A stretch of DNA of 64,000 bases from 66-474 sp040388785 (GTDB lineage Bacteria > Pseudomonadota > Gammaproteobacteria > Xanthomonadales > Rhodanobacteraceae): the NCBI GenBank assembly GCA_040388785.1, contig JAZKBD010000008.1, positions 85,670 to 149,669 of the forward strand. Reading direction: 5' to 3'. Of this stretch, positions 7,299-14,496 are shown in pieces. Every line of letters starts with the position of its first letter. Position 1 is the stretch's first letter. A program made the translations under genes and the position numbers. A model generated the notes under the pieces. That model was given only the letters and a program-made list of their open reading frames with translations, made no database searches and was not told the DNA's origin.

Positions 7299-7832
7299 TC
7301 AGAACGTTTGATCGCCAACTGGCATTTCTGCGCTGGACGTTACAGCCGCGATGACTCTCGAAGCGCCCGTGGTGCTGAACCGGTACACATGGAATGCACC
7401 GTTCTCCATTGGCAAAGCGAAGCCGATGAATTTACCATCCGCTGATAGGGTTCCGTTTGCTAGAAGCGTCAATACCAGCGCGTCAATTGTGCCTGATGCT
7501 GTGTTTAGCGCTCGGCACGTAGCCGTCAAACTTTCCGAGCCGTTCGGCGCGTTCACCAGAACGGGAATCGTTGAGCCTGCGTCACAACTGTCTTGGCTCC
7601 TAAGGTACAAACTGCACGAATTCAGCGACCGTGAACACAGCAAGCCAAACGTCGCCCCAGTATCACTCACCGTATATGCTTCAGAGATATCCGCCCCGGC
7701 ACTGTAGTACCAGTCGCCGATCTTGGAATACGGCGAAGCCGCGCTCGCAGTGCCAAGCCAAAGCACTCCGCATAGGCAATAGAACGGAAGGCTCTGCAGC
7801 CATCCGCCTGATACGAATTTCCGGCGCACCAT
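7299..7832 (-). CDS. secreted or periplasmic cargo protein, 177 aa
   Basis: No family recognised. A signal peptide is clear: basic MVRRKF, a hydrophobic core through LPFYCLCGVLWLGTASA and a likely cut before ASPYSKIGDW. The mature protein is small, Ser/Thr-rich and has four cysteines (LCSRSLNSC, SQDSCDAG and TCRAL), suggesting disulphides in the periplasm or outside. I chose ATG 7832 because GAGGGG lies 8 bases before it; a GTG at 7841 would sit on top of that site. It is the only minus-strand gene of the element, beside the right end, a typical place for accessory cargo. Confidence 0.65.
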   Translation of the reverse strand: MVRRKFVSGGWLQSLPFYCLCGVLWLGTASAASPYSKIGDWYYSAGADISEAYTVSDTGATFGLLCSRSLNSCSLYLRSQDSCDAGSTIPVLVNAPNGSESLTATCRALNTASGTIDALVLTLLANGTLSADGKFIGFALPMENGAFHVYRFSTTGASRVIAAVTSSAEMPVGDQTF

Positions 7833-8038
7833 AGCTGTCACCCCTCAGTAAAAGTGCTTGCGCAGAGATGAAAGCATTAGCCATGCCATCGCCCCACCCC
7901 GACGCGTTCATGCCCGCCAGCGCGTATCGCGGCAACCTGTAGGGCGTTTCCTGCGCGCACGTAGGCCGCTCAGAGTTTCGCAATGTTTCCGCGCGAGGCG
8001 TTTTTGCAGTCCCTAAAAACGGCGAGCGTCGCGCCACG

Positions 8039-8062
8039 TTGGCGGTAACTTTGGCGGTAACT
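8039..8062. promoter_or_regulatory. right arm-type integrase sites (12-bp tandem repeat)
   Basis: TTGGCGGTAACT is present twice head-to-tail (8039-8050 and 8051-8062). Its exact reverse complement lies at 1626-1637 beside the integrase start. Matching repeats near both ends and inside the att sites are what arm-binding sites of a tyrosine integrase look like. The 7833-8167 stretch has no gene; it holds this repeat and attR. Confidence 0.6.
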
Positions 8063-8123
8063 ACCGAAAATGAGCTTCTAAAATGGGTTGAAATACAGCT
8101 ACTTGGTGCGCCAATGTTAGGGA

Positions 8124-8138
8124 GCCCCTGCCACCATT
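8124..8138 (+). other. right attachment site (attR), imperfect copy of the tRNA-Phe end
   Basis: GCCCCTGCCACCATT matches the tRNA-Phe 3' end at 1460-1475 except for one missing G. The missing base could be real drift or a sequencing indel; the neighbouring AhpD-like gene also lacks one base. Confidence 0.55.
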
Positions 8139-8167
8139 CCCTTCCGACTTTTCGAGCGAACCGCGCG

Positions 8168-8640
8168 CTATTTGCGCTTGGCGTGATCGCCCGGCTGGTA
8201 GTGACCAAGCTCGGAGCGGAACGGAATCGCAAGGCGGTTCCAGCCGTTGATCGCGATGATCGCGAGTGAAAGGTCGACCAGTTCCTTGTCGCTGAATTGC
8301 TTGCGGACTTCGTCGTACAGCGCGTCGGGAACGTCTTTCGTTTTGGCGATGCGCGTCAGCGCTTCGGTCCAGGCGAGCGCGGCGCGTTCGCGTTCCGAGT
8401 AGAACGGCGATTCGCGCCATGCGTCCAGCAGATACAGACGCTGTTCGGTTTCGCCGCGGCGCGCGCGTCCTTGGAATGCATGTCGAGGCAGTACGCGCAG
8501 CCGTTGATCTGTGATGCGCGCATCTTCACCAGTTCCAGCAACGGGTGTTCCAGTCCGCAGTCGTCGACGTGCGCCTGAAGCTGGCGCATGGCCTTGAAGC
8601 CGCCAGGCGAAGCCTTGGCGTAGTTGAGGCGTTGGGTCAT
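8168..8640 (-). pseudogene. AhpD-like carboxymuconolactone decarboxylase family protein, frameshifted
   Basis: Two overlapping frames together make one AhpD-like alkylhydroperoxidase protein of about 156 residues. The first begins MTQRLNYAKASPGGFKAM at 8640 and contains the redox motif NGCAYCLDMHSKDAR (Cys-x2-Cys-x3-His). It then leaves frame within the GC-rich run at 8452-8468. The second frame continues correctly with GETEQRLYLLDAWRESPFY and ends AIIAINGWNRLAIPFRSELG at 8168. One missing C or G accounts for the break, so this is either a one-base assembly error or a recent inactivation. Such proteins reduce peroxides or act on small organics. It lies directly outside the right end of the element. 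Confidence 0.8.
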
Positions 8641-8725
8641 GCGGGCTTCTCCATCGGCAGGCGGCGACGCTGCGCAAAACACGGCCGCGGCGCGAACCGC
8701 GACCGTGTTTCGCTCGAATGCCAGG

Positions 8726-9139
8726 TCACCAGCCGGAACTGCTGGCGTGCGGAGTGGCCGCGTCCTGCAATCCGGCGGCGGCCTTGCCGGCGTCCTGTTG
8801 CACCGCTGCCAGCGATTCCGATTTCAGGCCGGCCTGCGCATCGCCGAGCGCGCTCTGGAGTTTGGCGTGCAGGGCGTGATCGGCCGATGCGGCCGCCATC
8901 GCGCCCTTGCCCTTGCACGGGTCTCCCGCGGCGGCGTCGAATCCGTTGCCGCCCGGACCGACGAGGCAGTTGATGACGTGGTGCAGGTGCGTGTGCGCCA
9001 TTGCAACCGACGTGGCGTTCTGCGCCATCAAGGCATGTGCATGCGCGGTGCTGATCTCGTTCTGCGCGGATTGTGCGTGCGCCGCACATGCGGATGCGCC
9101 CAGCGCCAGGGTGATGCCGACAATGAGCAACCTGTTCAT
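8726..9139 (-). CDS. His-rich periplasmic protein, 137 aa
   Basis: A signal peptide (MNRLLIVGITLALGASACAAHA) leads a small helical protein with many histidines (STAHAHALMAQN, AMAHTHLHHVINCLVG) and a conserved-looking CLVGPGGNGFDAAAGDPCKGKG segment with two cysteines. The His pattern recalls small metal-binding periplasmic proteins, and the gene sits immediately downstream of a multicopper oxidase on the same strand (79 bp gap), so copper handling is a fair inference. The family is not recognised with certainty. A strong GGAGGC ribosome-binding site precedes the ATG. Confidence 0.7.
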   Translation of the reverse strand: MNRLLIVGITLALGASACAAHAQSAQNEISTAHAHALMAQNATSVAMAHTHLHHVINCLVGPGGNGFDAAAGDPCKGKGAMAAASADHALHAKLQSALGDAQAGLKSESLAAVQQDAGKAAAGLQDAATPHASSSGW

Positions 9140-9217
9140 TGCTGCCTCCAGCCGTGTGAGTGGAAGGCGAATCGTACGCGCAAAAGTGTAAGCAGCGCGT
9201 GTAGCGGGCGCGGCGCG

Positions 9218-10702
9218 TCAGACCGTATCGAACAGCGCCATGAAACCGTAGTCCATGTGCTGCTGCATGTGGCAATGGAACAGGGTCAGGCCCGGCATGT
9301 CGGCGGTGAAATCGACTTCGGCGGTCTGGAACGGCGGCACCAGCACCACGTCCTTCATCACGCCCGCGGTCGGCTGGCCGTGCAGCTTCGTCAACTCGAA
9401 GCTGTGGCGGTGCAGGTGCAGTGGATGGATGTCGCCGCTGGCATTGCGGAAGCGCAGGCGGTAACGGCGCCCCAGTTTCAGCTTGCGCATGACCGGCATG
9501 GTTTGCATGTCGAAAGGCACGCCGTTGATCGCGTACACGTCGAAGCCCTCTTCGCCGCTCTGGCGCGCCGTAATCAGCATGTCGATCACTTCGTCGGGCT
9601 GTGGCGGCTTGCGCTTCGGGTCCGCGAACAGGCGATAGTCCCACATGAACTGCAGCGGCGCCTGCCATTGCGGTTTGCCGGTGGCGCCCGCGTATTCGAT
9701 GACGATGCCCATGCCGGCGTCGCGGTCGGCATCGGTGGTATCGCCGAGCACCCACACGCCGGGATGGTCCATTTCGACGATCGCCGACACGCGCTCGGCG
9801 GTGCCGATCCACAGCACCGGCACTTCGGCCGGATGCGGCACCGGATTGCCATCCAACGCGACGACCTTGAACGAGTGGCCCGGCAGCGCGAGGCTGCGAT
9901 TTTCCGTGGCGCTGGCGTTGACCACGTGCAGCATCACGCGCTCGCCGCGCTTCACGCGGATCGGCTCGCCGTGGCCCAGCGATTTGCCGTTGATCGCGAA
10001 GGCGTCGTAGGCAAGTTCGTAACCGGGCGGCACCTTGCCGGCATCCGGATCGGCGTGTGCCGCGATGGTGACGAGGTCGAGTTCCATGCCAGACGGCTGC
10101 ATGAACGCCATGTCCATGTCGATACGCGTCAGGTACGGCATGAATTCCTTCAGCGTCAGGAAGACTTCGCGGTCGTATGCGCCCGGCTCGTTTTTCGGGT
10201 CGATGTACACGGGTCCCGCGAGCCCGTTGTAGAGGCCGAGCGAAAGGTCCGCGCCCGCGCGGATGTGCGTGTGGTAGAAGCGCAGGCCTGCCGGTCTGGG
10301 CGTGAACACGATGCGGCGATGGCCGTGCGCGGGCACGGGCGGCGTGCGTTCCTCACTGGCGCCGTCCACGTCGTCGGGAAGATATTGGCCGTGGAAATGC
10401 ACCTGCTCGTCGTGGTCGGTCTCATTGAACACGTCGATGGACGTCTGCCGACCCTGCTGGAAGCGCAGCAGCGGGCCGGGGAAATCGCCGTTGTACATCG
10501 TGGTCGAGACGAACCGCTCGGGCGCGAGTTCCAGCACACCGGTGGCGATGCGCAGGGTGTGCTCGGCCTTGCCGTGCAGAGGCACGGACGCCGCCGCCGA
10601 CATGGCGTGGCCCATGTCGGCGGCCGCAGCGCCAGCGGCCGGCAACAGCCCCGCCGCAAGCGCAGACAGGCTGGCAGTTTTCAGGAAATCACGGCGATCC
10701 AT
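9218..10702 (-). CDS. multicopper oxidase, Tat-exported (CopA/CueO-like)
   Basis: A 494-residue periplasmic copper oxidase. The N-terminus MDRRDFLKTASLSALAAG is a twin-arginine signal, consistent with export after folding with copper. Three cupredoxin domains carry all four copper motifs: HFHGQYLP (about residue 100), FYHTHIRAG, then HPLHLHRHSF and LFHCHMQQHMDYGFM near the C-terminus, which supply type 1, 2 and 3 copper ligands including the axial Met. Likely roles are Cu(I) oxidation/copper tolerance or oxidation of phenolics or metal ions. The Met-rich insert of E. coli CueO is not obvious. Followed by the His-rich periplasmic gene in the same direction. Confidence 0.9.
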   Translation of the reverse strand: MDRRDFLKTASLSALAAGLLPAAGAAAADMGHAMSAAASVPLHGKAEHTLRIATGVLELAPERFVSTTMYNGDFPGPLLRFQQGRQTSIDVFNETDHDEQVHFHGQYLPDDVDGASEERTPPVPAHGHRRIVFTPRPAGLRFYHTHIRAGADLSLGLYNGLAGPVYIDPKNEPGAYDREVFLTLKEFMPYLTRIDMDMAFMQPSGMELDLVTIAAHADPDAGKVPPGYELAYDAFAINGKSLGHGEPIRVKRGERVMLHVVNASATENRSLALPGHSFKVVALDGNPVPHPAEVPVLWIGTAERVSAIVEMDHPGVWVLGDTTDADRDAGMGIVIEYAGATGKPQWQAPLQFMWDYRLFADPKRKPPQPDEVIDMLITARQSGEEGFDVYAINGVPFDMQTMPVMRKLKLGRRYRLRFRNASGDIHPLHLHRHSFELTKLHGQPTAGVMKDVVLVPPFQTAEVDFTADMPGLTLFHCHMQQHMDYGFMALFDTV

Positions 10703-10820
10703 GAGCGTCCCGCTGACAACGCAAATGAGAATTATACGCGATTGCGATGGAGCGGGAACGCCGCACTGATGCGCACGCGGGCGGCAGCTGCGGCGTCGGA
10801 TCGAAAATGCAGCGGGAAGA

Positions 10821-11471
10821 TCAGGCCTTGGCGCCCGGACGCGGCTGGCGGTGGTAGCGCGTGCCGAGGATGAAATCCCACAGGCCGGTGGTCACGCCGA
10901 AATTCGCTTCGGGATGGTAATGATGGATGTTGTGGAAGCCGGCCCAGCGGCGCATCGACGGATTCTTGAAGCGGTGCACGTGGATCACGACGTGGCTGGA
11001 GCCGTAGGCCGAGTAACCGGCCGCGATGACGCCCGCCAGCAGCAGCGCGTAACCGACCGGAATGGCCAGCGCGAACAGCGCACCCAGCGCGCACATGAAA
11101 AGCGGCGGCATGAAGAACGGCAGCGCGTCGTAGCCGAGCGGGTCCACGTGGTGGCGCGTGTGGCCGGCTTCGAACGGACCGGTGTTGCCGTGGAACAGCC
11201 AGCGGTGCGCGGCGTATTCGATGAAGGTGAAGGCGAACAAGCCGCAGAGTACCGTCACGGCAGCGGGCAGCCATTGCATGTCGCCGTACCAGATGCCGGC
11301 GGCGATCAGCACCACGCTGATCAGCGCATCACTGAGGAGTCCGGCACGCAGGTTGAAGTGGCTGGTGGAAAGGCGAGCAAGCGGGCGCGCGAGCCACTCC
11401 AGTGGCGCAGGCAATCGCCTGGCCGGCTTGGCGGATGCGTCGCGGATGGCGGTAACCTCGTGGTTCGACAC
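10821..11471 (-). CDS. fatty acid hydroxylase / sterol desaturase family membrane protein
   Basis: A 216-residue integral membrane di-iron protein. Histidine clusters of the superfamily are visible: HRWLFH, HTRHH, HVVIHVH and HNIHHYH, spread between four hydrophobic segments. These would bind the di-iron centre that hydroxylates or desaturates a lipid chain. The substrate cannot be told from sequence. It is divergent from the gene at 11595 and separated by 118 bp from the multicopper oxidase on the same strand. Confidence 0.85.
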   Translation of the reverse strand: MSNHEVTAIRDASAKPARRLPAPLEWLARPLARLSTSHFNLRAGLLSDALISVVLIAAGIWYGDMQWLPAAVTVLCGLFAFTFIEYAAHRWLFHGNTGPFEAGHTRHHVDPLGYDALPFFMPPLFMCALGALFALAIPVGYALLLAGVIAAGYSAYGSSHVVIHVHRFKNPSMRRWAGFHNIHHYHPEANFGVTTGLWDFILGTRYHRQPRPGAKA

Positions 11472-11594
11472 GGCCAGAGCCAGCTCCTGCGGATAGGGGC
11501 GGTCGCGCGTGACCGGCGGTCAGCGCCTGATCAGCCGGCCAACCGCGCGACAAGTATAGTGAGAAACCCAAACGGCGGCGTGAGGTGGCCCGAC

Positions 11595-12029
11595 ATGAAA
11601 AAGTTCCCGAAAGTCGTGGGTTTGGCGATGCTGCTGGCGGCTGCCATGGCGGCGCCTGCGATCGCGCAGCAGACCGATTCGGAACGCGCCGACCTGGCGC
11701 GCTACCAGAAGTATGCCGGGGCGCCGGTGGACAACGTCAAGTATTTCCAGATCAACGGCTTTGAGTACCTCGCGCCGGACAAGGTGGCGGTCTGGTTCGG
11801 CGTCAACAAGCTGTACCTGCTGACCGTGCAACTGCCGTGCAACAACCTGGCGTTTGCAAACGGCATTGGCCTGACGGCGAAGAACAATACGCTCTACCAG
11901 AACTTCGACTTCGTCACTTTCGATCACCAACGCTGCAAGATCATGAAGATCGAGCCGGTGAACGAGCTGAAGATGAAACAGGATCGCGCCAGGGAGAAGC
12001 AGTCGGGCGCGCCCGCATCCAGCGGCTAG
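11595..12029 (+). CDS. DUF6491-like periplasmic protein, 144 aa
   Basis: A signal peptide (MKKFPKVVGLAMLLAAAMAAPAIAQ) precedes a small protein with ARYQKYAGAPVDNVKYFQINGFEYLAPDKVAVWFG and a pair of cysteines (LPCNNLAF, HQRCKIMKIEPV). The pattern recalls the DUF6491 family, which is common in Lysobacterales and has no known function. A GAGG site precedes ATG 11595. Its stop codon shares bases with the stop of the convergent yggX gene. Confidence 0.75.
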   Translation: MKKFPKVVGLAMLLAAAMAAPAIAQQTDSERADLARYQKYAGAPVDNVKYFQINGFEYLAPDKVAVWFGVNKLYLLTVQLPCNNLAFANGIGLTAKNNTLYQNFDFVTFDHQRCKIMKIEPVNELKMKQDRAREKQSGAPASSG

Positions 12030-12268
12030 CCGTCCGACTCACCGAACAGGAAGCGCTGCATTTCGTTTGCCAGCATCGCACGCGTCGCGGGGTCGCGTGG
12101 CGACAGCCGGTTCTCGTTGATCAGCATCGTCTGGTACGCGAGCCATTGCTGCCACGCTTCGCGCCCGATGTGTTCGTAGATGCGCTGCCCGAGTTCACCC
12201 GGCCACGGCGGCCGGTCCAGGCCTTCGGTTTCGCGTTGCAGCTTCTGGCAGAACACGATTCTCGTCAT
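12026..12268 (-). CDS. yggX: probable Fe(2+)-trafficking protein YggX
   Basis: An 80-residue protein matching YggX in full: MTRIVFCQKLQRETEGLDRPPWPGELGQRIYEHI with the conserved Cys7, then AWQQWLAYQTMLINENRLSP, PATRAML and the C-terminal EMQRFLFG. YggX protects iron-sulfur clusters from oxidative damage. Its ATG overlaps the mutY stop (ATGA), an arrangement that keeps the partner of an Fe-S DNA glycosylase in the same operon, as in many gammaproteobacteria. Confidence 0.95.
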   Translation of the reverse strand: MTRIVFCQKLQRETEGLDRPPWPGELGQRIYEHIGREAWQQWLAYQTMLINENRLSPRDPATRAMLANEMQRFLFGESDG

Positions 12269-13311
12269 GGCGCGAGCAGTTTTTTCACGGGCGCGGGAAT
12301 GCCCAGTGTGGCGAGTTCGCCGGGCGAGCACCAGCGCGAATCCGGATCGTCAGCAAGTCCCGTGTTGGCGCGCACGCCGCGCCACTCGAGCGGCAGCGCA
12401 TGCAACCGGAAGTGCGTGAAGGTGTGCCTGATGCCGGGCAGCGTTGCGGCGGTTGCGCAATCGAGCCGCGCGAGGCGTAGCGCCATTGGACTGGCCGCGT
12501 CCGCGTCGTCCGCTTCCGGCAGGCTCCACAGGCGCGGCCATACGCCTTGCGGCGGGCGGCGCTGCAGCAGCACGCGATCGTGTTCGTCGCGCAGTATCAC
12601 GAACACGATGTGCTTTTCCGGCAATACGCGCGCCGGTCGTGGTGCGGGAATCGCATTTGTCAGATCGTCGCGGTGCGCGATGCATTCGGCTGCTTGCGGA
12701 CATTCCGCGCAGCGCGGATTGGCGCGCGTGCACACGGTCGCGCCGAGATCCATGATCGCCTGCGTGTAATCCGCAACGCGCGTCGCCGGCGTGTGTGTTT
12801 CGGCGTGCGACCACAACGCCTGCTCGACGCTGCGTTCGCCGGGCCAGCCGCGGACACCGTGGAAGCGTGCGAGCACGCGCTTGACGTTGCCATCCAGGAT
12901 CGCATGACGCTGCCCGTGCGCCTGCGCGAGGATCGCCGCAGCGGTGGAGCGCCCCAAACCCGGCAACGCCGCGAGTGATTCGAAATCGCGGGGCAACTCG
13001 CCTCCGTGCAACGCGACGCATTGCCCTGCCGCCGCGTGCAGGTGTCGTGCGCGACGGTAGTAACCCAATCCCGACCACAGCGCCATCACCTGGTCTTCGG
13101 GCGCGGCGGCGAGCGCGGCGACATCGGGCAATGCCTGCACGAAGCGTTCGAAATAGGAAATCACGGTGGCGACCTGCGTCTGCTGCAGCATCACTTCCGA
13201 AATCCAGACGCGATACGGCGTGCGCCGGTTAGTGGGCGTGTCTTGCCACGGCAGGTCATGGCGGCCGTGTTGGTCGTACCAGTGCAACAGTCGCTGCGCG
13301 AAGCCGTCCAT
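12265..13311 (-). CDS. mutY: A/G-specific adenine DNA glycosylase MutY
   Basis: A 348-residue base-excision repair enzyme that removes adenine mispaired with 8-oxoguanine. It shows the N-terminal LPWQDTPTNRRTPYRVWISEVMLQQTQV, the helix-hairpin-helix LPGLGRSTAAAIL with the Ser typical of monofunctional MutY, the catalytic Asp in HAILDGNVKRVLARF, and the 4Fe-4S ligands Cys-x6-Cys-x2-Cys-x5-Cys in CTRANPRCAECPQAAEC. The C-terminal NUDIX-like domain (from about 230) recognises 8-oxoG. Start ATG 13311 overlaps the stop of the AsmA-like gene by one base. Confidence 0.96.
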   Translation of the reverse strand: MDGFAQRLLHWYDQHGRHDLPWQDTPTNRRTPYRVWISEVMLQQTQVATVISYFERFVQALPDVAALAAAPEDQVMALWSGLGYYRRARHLHAAAGQCVALHGGELPRDFESLAALPGLGRSTAAAILAQAHGQRHAILDGNVKRVLARFHGVRGWPGERSVEQALWSHAETHTPATRVADYTQAIMDLGATVCTRANPRCAECPQAAECIAHRDDLTNAIPAPRPARVLPEKHIVFVILRDEHDRVLLQRRPPQGVWPRLWSLPEADDADAASPMALRLARLDCATAATLPGIRHTFTHFRLHALPLEWRGVRANTGLADDPDSRWCSPGELATLGIPAPVKKLLAP

Positions 13312-14489
13312 CAATGTGCTGCGGACGATGCGGTGGCAGGCGATACGGCGGGTACGACGCTGGTGGCCGGCGCAGGTTTCAGGTCTGGCCCGGCGTTGAA
13401 ACTCAAACCGGTGGCTTTCAGCCAGCCGAGATCGAGCTTCTGCACCTCGGCCTCGCCGGTGAACGGCAGCGGTCCTGGCGGATGCTGCGGCGATGCCGCG
13501 AGCAGCCGCTGCCACCAGTCGCCGAATTCGGTCGGCTGCAGATGGAAACTCGCGCGCGAATTGTCGCCGTGGATATTCACGCTGATGCCGAGCGCTGTGC
13601 TTGCGGACGGCGGCAGCACCTCCAGCGCGATCTTGTCGACAGTCATCGCGCCGCCGCGTGGTGCGGGCAGGCTGGCAGGCGTCGATCCACTCGCGGGCGT
13701 GCTGCTCGACGCGGCCGGCGGTGCGAGCGACGGATAATGCAGGTCGCCATGCAACTGCAGGGCGACGGCCTCGCCGCCGCGCCATTGCCCTTGGCCTTCC
13801 AGTTGCAGGGAAGCGCCGGCTTGCTTGCCGAAAGCGATCCGGATCGGATTGAAGTCGATCGTGCCGTCGTGCGGAGAGGAAGGCACCGTGTCCAAGCTGC
13901 CGGTGATCTGGCGGCCATCGCCGCTGCGCGCCGATGCGTCCATCCGGAACGGTCGTCCCGGCACCAGTTCGCCGGTATCGACACTGAGTTCGAACAGCAG
14001 GGGTGCGCCGCCGTTGGTCAGCGTGCCTTGGGTCATGTGCACGCCGGCCACGATGGTCGGCAGCCGCGGCGGCCCCTTGTGGCTGGGCAGGCGCAACAGC
14101 AAGGCTTTCAATTCGGCCAGGTCGATGCGCGGGTATTCCACCTCGACGCGTTCGATCGCGACCTCGCCACGCAGCAGCGCGCGCCAGGGCACCACGATGG
14201 TCGCGCCGCTCGCCTGCAGGAACGGCGTTGCGGAGCCGGAATTGGTCAGGCTGAAGCTCTGCATCCTGACCGCCGGGCGCGGAAACAGCGTCGGCTCCGC
14301 CGCGGATTGCATGTCCAGCTTGATGCCCACGCTCGCAAGCTCGCGCTCCAGCAGGTCGGTGAAGCGCTGCGGTTGCAGCAAGGCCTGCACGTGGATCGCG
14401 AGCGCCACCAGCAACGCGAGCACGACAACCCCGATGGCCAGCGCGACCCAGCGCATGCGGTGTCGCAGCCATGTGGCGTGGATGGCCAT
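13311..14489 (-). CDS. AsmA family inner-membrane protein
   Basis: A 392-residue protein with one N-terminal membrane anchor (RWVALAIGVVVLALLVALAIHVQALL) followed by the AsmA N-terminal pattern, RFTDLLERELASVGIKLDMQSAAEPTLFPRPAVRM. The rest is a repetitive beta-rich periplasmic region ending in a Pro/Ala/Ser tail. AsmA-type proteins form lipid-carrying bridges between inner and outer membranes; this one is short for the family, so the role is inferred from the N-terminal half. First gene of the operon with mutY and yggX. Confidence 0.8.
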   Translation of the reverse strand: MAIHATWLRHRMRWVALAIGVVVLALLVALAIHVQALLQPQRFTDLLERELASVGIKLDMQSAAEPTLFPRPAVRMQSFSLTNSGSATPFLQASGATIVVPWRALLRGEVAIERVEVEYPRIDLAELKALLLRLPSHKGPPRLPTIVAGVHMTQGTLTNGGAPLLFELSVDTGELVPGRPFRMDASARSGDGRQITGSLDTVPSSPHDGTIDFNPIRIAFGKQAGASLQLEGQGQWRGGEAVALQLHGDLHYPSLAPPAASSSTPASGSTPASLPAPRGGAMTVDKIALEVLPPSASTALGISVNIHGDNSRASFHLQPTEFGDWWQRLLAASPQHPPGPLPFTGEAEVQKLDLGWLKATGLSFNAGPDLKPAPATSVVPAVSPATASSAAH

Positions 14490-14496
14490 CCGGGTC

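Larger units (their letters stand above)
1460..8138. mobile_element. small integrative element at tRNA-Phe (P4-type integrase, prim-pol)
   Basis: A 6.7-kb segment bounded by the tRNA-Phe 3' end and its imperfect copy at 8124-8138. It contains a P4-family tyrosine integrase next to the tRNA, an AlpA-like HTH protein, a chain of overlapping small genes around a primase-polymerase, and one secreted protein on the minus strand near the right end. Perfect 12-bp repeats (TTGGCGGTAACT) lie inside both ends. No capsid, tail, conjugation or relaxase gene is recognisable, so the layout resembles a satellite-type or minimal integrative element that would need helper functions to spread. The boundaries follow from the repeat; mobility itself is inferred. 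Confidence 0.8.

Noticed and set aside
8624..10873. A 749-codon plus-strand open frame
   Set aside because: It covers the multicopper oxidase and His-rich genes in antisense; composition is that of a reverse-strand shadow.
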